Source: BOG-1363 sp043775355
GTDB lineage: Bacteria; Planctomycetota; UBA11346
Assembly: GCA_043775355.1 (NCBI GenBank)
Contig: JAYVSL010000112.1
Location: forward strand, 1-46,279
DNA: 46,279 nt
Reading direction: 5' to 3'
The notes under the pieces were generated by a model. It worked only from the letters and a program-made list of their open reading frames with translations. It made no database searches and was not told where the DNA came from. Numbering within the stretch: the stretch's first letter is position 1; each line of letters starts with the position of its first letter. Positions 42,081 through 46,279 of this stretch are shown piece after piece. Position numbers and translations under genes: made by a program.

Positions 42081-43847
42081 ATGGATTTTTGGACCATTTT
42101 GAGCGGCGTCTTAGTTTTACTCGCCGCAGCCTTCGTTGCCGGCGTGGTATTCGAACGACTTGGCCAAAGCGCGGTGTTGGGATATTTATTAGCAGGATTA
42201 GTCCTTGGGCCGAATGCCATGGGAATCGCTCACGGGCAAGAAGGCGCGGTCGCCAACCTCGCTGAACTGGGCGTCGCCTTGCTGCTGTTCGCTATCGGAC
42301 TCGAATTCTCGCTCAAACGCTTATGGCGCTTAGGACGTGTTGGACTTCTTGGCGGAACTATTCAGGTCAGCGTCACGGTGACCATTGCCGCAGTGGTCGC
42401 ATCGATGTTTGGTCTGCGCGCACAGGCCGCCATCGGCGTCGGTGCGATCATCGCCTTCAGTTCCACCGCCTGCGTGTTGCGCGTATTGGCTGATCGCGGC
42501 CAAATCGACAGCGTTCACGGACGTAATGCACTTGGGATTCTGCTGCTGCAAGACGTCGCTGTCATTCCACTCGTCCTGGTGATCAGCATGCTCGATCGTG
42601 GTGCGGTCAGCATTCCTGACCTGTTGCTGGGCATGACTCGATCCATCGGACTTTTCATCGGCATGACTGCTGGTTTCTGGGCGATTGCCAATTTCATTCT
42701 GCCGCGCGTGCTCAGCACTTCTGCGCTGCTCGGTAACCGCGAATTACTCATCTTGCTTGCGGCGTTGTTGTCTTTGGGCTCGGCGTGGGTCGCACATACG
42801 CTTGGTATTTCCCCTGCTTTAGGCGCATTCGTCGCCGGAATGGTGATGGCCGAATCGCCCTATGCGATGCAAACGCGCGCCGACATCGGTCCCCTGCGCA
42901 CGGTTTTCGTCACGCTGTTCTTTGTCTCCATCGGCATGCTGGGCGATCCGACGTGGATCGCTAACAACTGGCTGGCCGTGCTGATTGCCGGCGTCGCGGT
43001 GGTTGGTGGTAAGATCGTACTGGTCACGGCGATTATCCGTTCCTTCCGCCATCCGTGGCCGGAAGCCGTGACCACGGCGGTGTGCTTGGCGCAAATTGGT
43101 GAGTTTTCCTTTATTGTTGCGCAACAAGTATTTCTCCATTCCGGCACGGTGCAGGATCGCTGGTTGTTTGATCTTTCGGTGTCGGTTTCCATCGTGTCGC
43201 TGTTGATGACACCGTATCTGGTGCGCTTAGCACCAACTTTGGGGCGGCTCTTTGTTACCAAAGATGGAGATCGCAGCAAAGCTCCCAACGAAATTGCTCA
43301 GGGTTCAGCCCACGATGGACCAGGGGTTATTGTGATCGGCTACGGCGTCGCTGGTCAGCAACTAGTCGAACCGCTGCTTCGTCATCATGTCCACCTGACC
43401 ATTATCGATTTCCAAATTGCCAATGTGCAAGTGGCGCGCGACCGTGGATTCACGGCTATCGTCGGTGATGCGCGCAATCGCGAACTGCTTGAACATCTCG
43501 CCGTTAGCAAAGCACAAGCGGTGGTTGTGGCCTTACCCGATCACGAAACCGTCATTGCCGTGATCCATCAAGTGCGCGCCTTGGCCCCAGGCGTTCCGAT
43601 CATCGCCCGCGCACGTTATCACCGTTATGCGGGAGAAATCATCGCCGCTGGCGCATCTATGGTAGTGGATGAAGAACAACAAATCGGTCGTCGCCTTGGC
43701 TTAGAAACCCGCCGCCTGTTACGGCATGACGCAGGTTTATCGCAACGACAAGACACCGACGGCGAAGAAACACATACCAAATCGTGGGCCCATCCTCCCG
43801 TGCTCACCGCCAAGCCGATCATCCCACCGAACGAGAAACATCTATGA
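42081..43847 (+). CDS. Kef/CPA2-type cation:proton antiporter with RCK domain
   Basis: A 588-residue membrane protein. Residues ~1-385 form the ~12-helix CPA2 exchanger, with GYLLAGLVLGPNAMG and ELGVALLLFAIGLEFSLKRL at the N-terminus, and LLQDVAVIPLV and SPALGAFVAGMVMAESPYA further on. Residues ~410-545 are a cytoplasmic RCK/TrkA-N domain: VIVIGYGVAGQQLVEPLL gives the Rossmann loop and FTAIVGDARNRELLEHL follows. Proteins of this kind exchange K+ or Na+ for H+. The C-terminus is long and charged. The stop codon overlaps the next start as ATGA. The family is close to KefB/KefC and YbaL, but the cation cannot be decided from sequence. Confidence 0.9.
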   Translation: MDFWTILSGVLVLLAAAFVAGVVFERLGQSAVLGYLLAGLVLGPNAMGIAHGQEGAVANLAELGVALLLFAIGLEFSLKRLWRLGRVGLLGGTIQVSVTVTIAAVVASMFGLRAQAAIGVGAIIAFSSTACVLRVLADRGQIDSVHGRNALGILLLQDVAVIPLVLVISMLDRGAVSIPDLLLGMTRSIGLFIGMTAGFWAIANFILPRVLSTSALLGNRELLILLAALLSLGSAWVAHTLGISPALGAFVAGMVMAESPYAMQTRADIGPLRTVFVTLFFVSIGMLGDPTWIANNWLAVLIAGVAVVGGKIVLVTAIIRSFRHPWPEAVTTAVCLAQIGEFSFIVAQQVFLHSGTVQDRWLFDLSVSVSIVSLLMTPYLVRLAPTLGRLFVTKDGDRSKAPNEIAQGSAHDGPGVIVIGYGVAGQQLVEPLLRHHVHLTIIDFQIANVQVARDRGFTAIVGDARNRELLEHLAVSKAQAVVVALPDHETVIAVIHQVRALAPGVPIIARARYHRYAGEIIAAGASMVVDEEQQIGRRLGLETRRLLRHDAGLSQRQDTDGEETHTKSWAHPPVLTAKPIIPPNEKHL

Positions 43848-44734
43848 TTCGCCTCTTTATCAGTGTCTGCATCGCGCTCATCACGACTTTGGGATACGCC
43901 GAAGAAAAGAGATATGAGCTTGGCGCTGACTCCAAGCGCATCGCGGGTGTGCCACAAGGAAAAGTTCGCGAAGGCGTGTGGAAAAGCACGGTTTTTCCAG
44001 GGACGATTCGCCAATATTGGGTTTACGTCCCCGCCCAATATGACGGTAAAAAGCCTGCCGCAGTGATGGTATTTCAAGATGGTCACGCCTACGTTGCCGA
44101 CCAAGGCGAACACCTCGTCGCAACGGTGTTCGACAACCTTATCCACAAAGGCGAGATGCCCATAACGGTTGGCATTTTTCTCAATCCAGGCCACACCGCC
44201 GACAAACTGCCGGAAAAACCAGGCTGGGGCGGCAATCCGAATAATCGCAGTTTTGAATACGACACGCTCAGCGACCAGTACGCACGGTTCTTGAGCGAAG
44301 AAATTCTGCCTGAGGTTGGCAAGACCGTGAAGCTCACCAGCGATGCACGCAATCGCGCCATCGGCGGCATTAGCTCTGGCGGCATTTGCGCTTTTACCGT
44401 CGCCTGGGAAAAACCAGAGCTATTCAGTAAAGTGCTCAGTCATGTCGGCAGCTTCACGAATATTCGCGGTGGCTATGCGTATCCAGCGTTGATTCGCAAA
44501 AGCGTCAACAAACCCATTCGCGTATTCCTGCAAGATGGACGCAACGACCTCGACAACGAATTCGGCAATTGGCCGCTCGCCAATCAGCAGATGGATAACT
44601 CTCTGAAATTTAAGAAATACGATTGTCAGTTCGTCTTCGGCGATGGCGCCCACAACGGCAATCATGGCGGCGCTATCTTACCGGATAGCTTGCGTTGGCT
44701 ATGGCGCGACTGGAAAGATTACGCGGGTAAGTAA
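43844..44734 (+). CDS. Secreted esterase of the enterochelin-esterase type
   Basis: A 296-residue alpha/beta hydrolase with the signal peptide MIRLFISVCIALITTLGYA. The body shows YWVYVPAQYDGKKPAAVMVF, then FQDGHAY. The nucleophile elbow is GGISSGGICAF, the acid is in FLQDGRNDLD, and the His in GDGAHNGNHGG; these match the Fes/IroE-type (PF00756 esterase D) family. SVGS-like LSHVGSFTNIRGG also fits. The family includes siderophore esterases, feruloyl esterases and sugar-ester hydrolases, so the substrate is open. Its ATG overlaps the stop of the antiporter gene, which suggests coupled translation although a functional link is not obvious. Confidence 0.82.
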   Translation: MIRLFISVCIALITTLGYAEEKRYELGADSKRIAGVPQGKVREGVWKSTVFPGTIRQYWVYVPAQYDGKKPAAVMVFQDGHAYVADQGEHLVATVFDNLIHKGEMPITVGIFLNPGHTADKLPEKPGWGGNPNNRSFEYDTLSDQYARFLSEEILPEVGKTVKLTSDARNRAIGGISSGGICAFTVAWEKPELFSKVLSHVGSFTNIRGGYAYPALIRKSVNKPIRVFLQDGRNDLDNEFGNWPLANQQMDNSLKFKKYDCQFVFGDGAHNGNHGGAILPDSLRWLWRDWKDYAGK

Positions 44735-44857
44735 GCGCATGGCGCCATCGTCGACAAGAACGCTACGACCATCAGAAAACCACCAAGAAAATCGGACGCC
44801 CACATCGAAAACCCTGACTTTTTAGCCTCTCTCGACGCAAAATCGAACCACGCAATA

Positions 44858-45679
44858 TTGCGCGGGGACTATTCGTCTGCCGATAGCCAGTACGTCATCC
44901 AACAAAATTGGGGCGCCTACAGCGAGGCCGATCATGCGTTGTGGCGCAGACTCTATGATCGCCAAGCGCAGCTACTGCCTGGGCGTGCTTGCCAAGAATT
45001 CATCGACAGCTTATCCGCGCTCAATATCGCCAAGGGCATTCCATCATTTGAGCGAATCTCAGAAAATCTTTTTCAGGCAACCCAATGGACCTTGGTAGCG
45101 GTGCCAGGACTCATTCCTGACGCCACGTTTTTCGAACACCTCGCGAACCGTCGTTTCCCCGTCACCGTCTGGCTGCGTAAGCCGGAAGAATTTGATTACA
45201 TCGTTGAGCCAGATGTGTTCCATGATTTCTTTGGTCACGTCCCCTTGTTATTTCATCCCATTTTCGCCGATCACTTGCAAGCCTACGGCAAAGGCGGACT
45301 GAAAGCGTTACGATTACATGGTCTGGATGAGTTGTCGCGGTTATATTGGTACACCATCGAATTCGGCCTGGTGCACAGTGCAGAAGGCTTGCGTGCGTAT
45401 GGTGCGGGCATTTTATCGTCTGGCGGAGAGATCGTTCATTGCCTGACCAGCACAAAGCCGCACCGCATTCCGCTCAATATTGAACGCGTCATGCGCACCT
45501 TGTATAAAATCGACACCTATCAAGAAACCTATTTCGTGATCAATGATTTTCAGCAATTGTTTGATGTCACGGCACCTGATTTCACGCCGATCTATCAACG
45601 TCTGAAGCTATTACCGACGCTGCCAGCCGACCTTTTGCTCAGCAGCGAACGAAATATTTCGCTGACTTCGTCGCTCTAA
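44858..45679 (+). CDS. phhA: Phenylalanine 4-monooxygenase
   Basis: A 273-residue pterin-dependent, non-haem iron enzyme that hydroxylates phenylalanine to tyrosine. The iron ligands are visible in DVFHDFFGHVPLL (two His) and YWYTIEFGLV (Glu). The pterin/substrate region PGLIPDATFFEHLANRRFPV and IPSFERISENLFQATQW precede it, as in bacterial PhhA. The length is typical of the bacterial catalytic-domain-only form. No ATG lies near the start; TTG at 44858 is the best candidate, within a frame open from 44819. No pterin carbinolamine dehydratase gene is adjacent. The stop codon is also the first base of the MITE-like copy B. Confidence 0.93.
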   Translation: MRGDYSSADSQYVIQQNWGAYSEADHALWRRLYDRQAQLLPGRACQEFIDSLSALNIAKGIPSFERISENLFQATQWTLVAVPGLIPDATFFEHLANRRFPVTVWLRKPEEFDYIVEPDVFHDFFGHVPLLFHPIFADHLQAYGKGGLKALRLHGLDELSRLYWYTIEFGLVHSAEGLRAYGAGILSSGGEIVHCLTSTKPHRIPLNIERVMRTLYKIDTYQETYFVINDFQQLFDVTAPDFTPIYQRLKLLPTLPADLLLSSERNISLTSSL

Positions 45680-45822
45680 GAAGCTCACTGGAAAAAGCGA
45701 AGTCTGACATGGAGGACCGAAGGACCGGAGAATGAACGGATTCAAAAACATATAATCCACGCTGGTTATTGGCTTTTAGATTCTCCGGTTCTCCATGTCA
45801 TTCTTCAGTTTCCAGACAGCTT
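45677..45822 (+). repeat. MITE-like repeat element, copy B
   Basis: It matches the element at 8125-8277 over nearly its full length, including TAAGAAGC at the host gene's stop codon, CTGGAAAAAGCGAA, TGACATGGAG, GAATGAACGGATTC, ATCCACGCTG and the right end CTCCATGTCATTCTTCAG. The two copies differ by small substitutions and a few bases of length. The ~100 bases from 45823 to the next ATG show no further element. Confidence 0.75.
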
Positions 45823-45926
45823 GTCAGCGACCGAGATTATTCCCCAACCGACCCGCTAGATTTTCAATCGGCTCCTGGCTACAGCGATCCCATCCGATAG
45901 CCTCCGGCACCTCTCAGGAGTTTCAC

Positions 45927-46279
45927 ATGGACGAAGTCAAACGAATCATTCGCGAAATTGCTGACACCCAAGTTGAAATTCGGGTCTGCGAACGACTGAA
46001 AAGCAAGGGCGTCGTGACGCGCGGCAGCAAGCCAGTGATTGAGCTCTTGGGGATTTGTGAACGCAAATTGATTACCTTAAATGAACAATTGGAGATCTTG
46101 AAAAAACCAGCCGGATCAGCTGCTGCACCTCAGGCAAGCCAGGTAAAAAAGCATGCAGGAGCAACTACCGTTGCCTCGTCAACGACCACTAAAAAACCGG
46201 GCACGGCCAGCACGGCCAGCACGGCCACTGCTGCCAAAACCAATAGCGAAAAAAAGACTACGCTCGTCGCCACGACACC
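45927..46279 (+). CDS. Hypothetical protein with Lys/Ala/Thr-rich C-terminal tail (3' truncated by window edge)
   Basis: An open frame from ATG 45927 runs off the window (117 codons visible). CAGGAG at 45915-45920 is a well-placed ribosome binding site. The N-terminal ~70 residues are helical and charged (MDEVKRIIREIADTQVEI, ICERKLITLNEQLEILKKP). From ~residue 75 the sequence becomes a low-complexity tail rich in Lys, Ala, Thr and Ser, with a 9-bp tandem repeat (GCACGGCCA) encoding repeated TAS. Such tails recall histone-H1-like or DNA-associated proteins, but no family is recognised and the end is missing. Confidence 0.65.
   Translation, partial: MDEVKRIIREIADTQVEIRVCERLKSKGVVTRGSKPVIELLGICERKLITLNEQLEILKKPAGSAAAPQASQVKKHAGATTVASSTTTKKPGTASTASTATAAKTNSEKKTTLVATT

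Overview
The window is a stretch of bacterial chromosome with moderate to high GC content. It mostly carries housekeeping and metabolic genes, separated by short palindromic and dispersed repeats. The eukaryotic-style Ser/Thr kinase with a TPR-like C-terminal half, a very large multi-domain secreted protein, the GldF/GldG-like pair and the many intergenic hairpins of the type 'CCC...GGGCTAT' suggest a member of the PVC group (Planctomycetota, Verrucomicrobiota or relatives). This assignment is inference; the window has no rRNA or tRNA gene to anchor it.

Layout. 1-379: the 3' end of malate dehydrogenase with a strong terminator. 640-1696 (minus): a VapB-type antitoxin, a small membrane protein and a PIN-domain protein. 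1912-8127 (plus): the 2-oxoglutarate dehydrogenase operon sucA-sucB-lpd, interrupted by a GxxExxY-family gene that lies between inverted, locally duplicated repeats. 8355-10240: dnaX, split into two overlapping frames exactly where a gamma/tau frameshift would be expected. 10460-13264: a membrane Ser/Thr kinase. 13356-16073 (minus): thioesterase, glycerophosphodiester phosphodiesterase and glycerol-3-phosphate dehydrogenase. 16275-17876: two membrane proteins (YoaK/DUF1275 and TauE/SafE).

17985-27509 (plus) is a compact fatty-acid beta-oxidation operon: acyl-CoA synthetase, thiolase, fused hydratase/3-hydroxyacyl-CoA dehydrogenase, acyl-CoA dehydrogenase, and a fused acyltransferase-alpha/beta hydrolase. 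27860-31183 (minus) is a peroxide-stress operon perR-katG-dps with a visible promoter and an operator-like palindrome. 31761-36953 (minus) encodes a 1730-residue secreted protein with a lysyl oxidase domain that keeps the copper ligands and both cofactor-forming residues. 37199-38634 (minus) holds a methyltransferase and a HAD phosphatase. 38875-45679 (plus) holds riboflavin synthase, an ABC-2 permease with a GldG-like partner, a Kef-type antiporter, a secreted esterase and phenylalanine 4-monooxygenase. A lysine/alanine/threonine-rich protein of unknown function runs off the right edge.

The genes fit an aerobic, respiring heterotroph: TCA-cycle enzymes, beta-oxidation, phospholipid and glycerol breakdown, peroxide defence and oxygen-dependent enzymes (phenylalanine hydroxylase, lysyl oxidase). 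The observations most worth a second look are the dnaX frame switch with its C-rich slip site and adjacent hairpin, the bacterial lysyl oxidase, the repeat-flanked GxxExxY insertion inside the suc operon, a MITE-like element present in three copies, and the antitoxin-membrane protein-PIN module.
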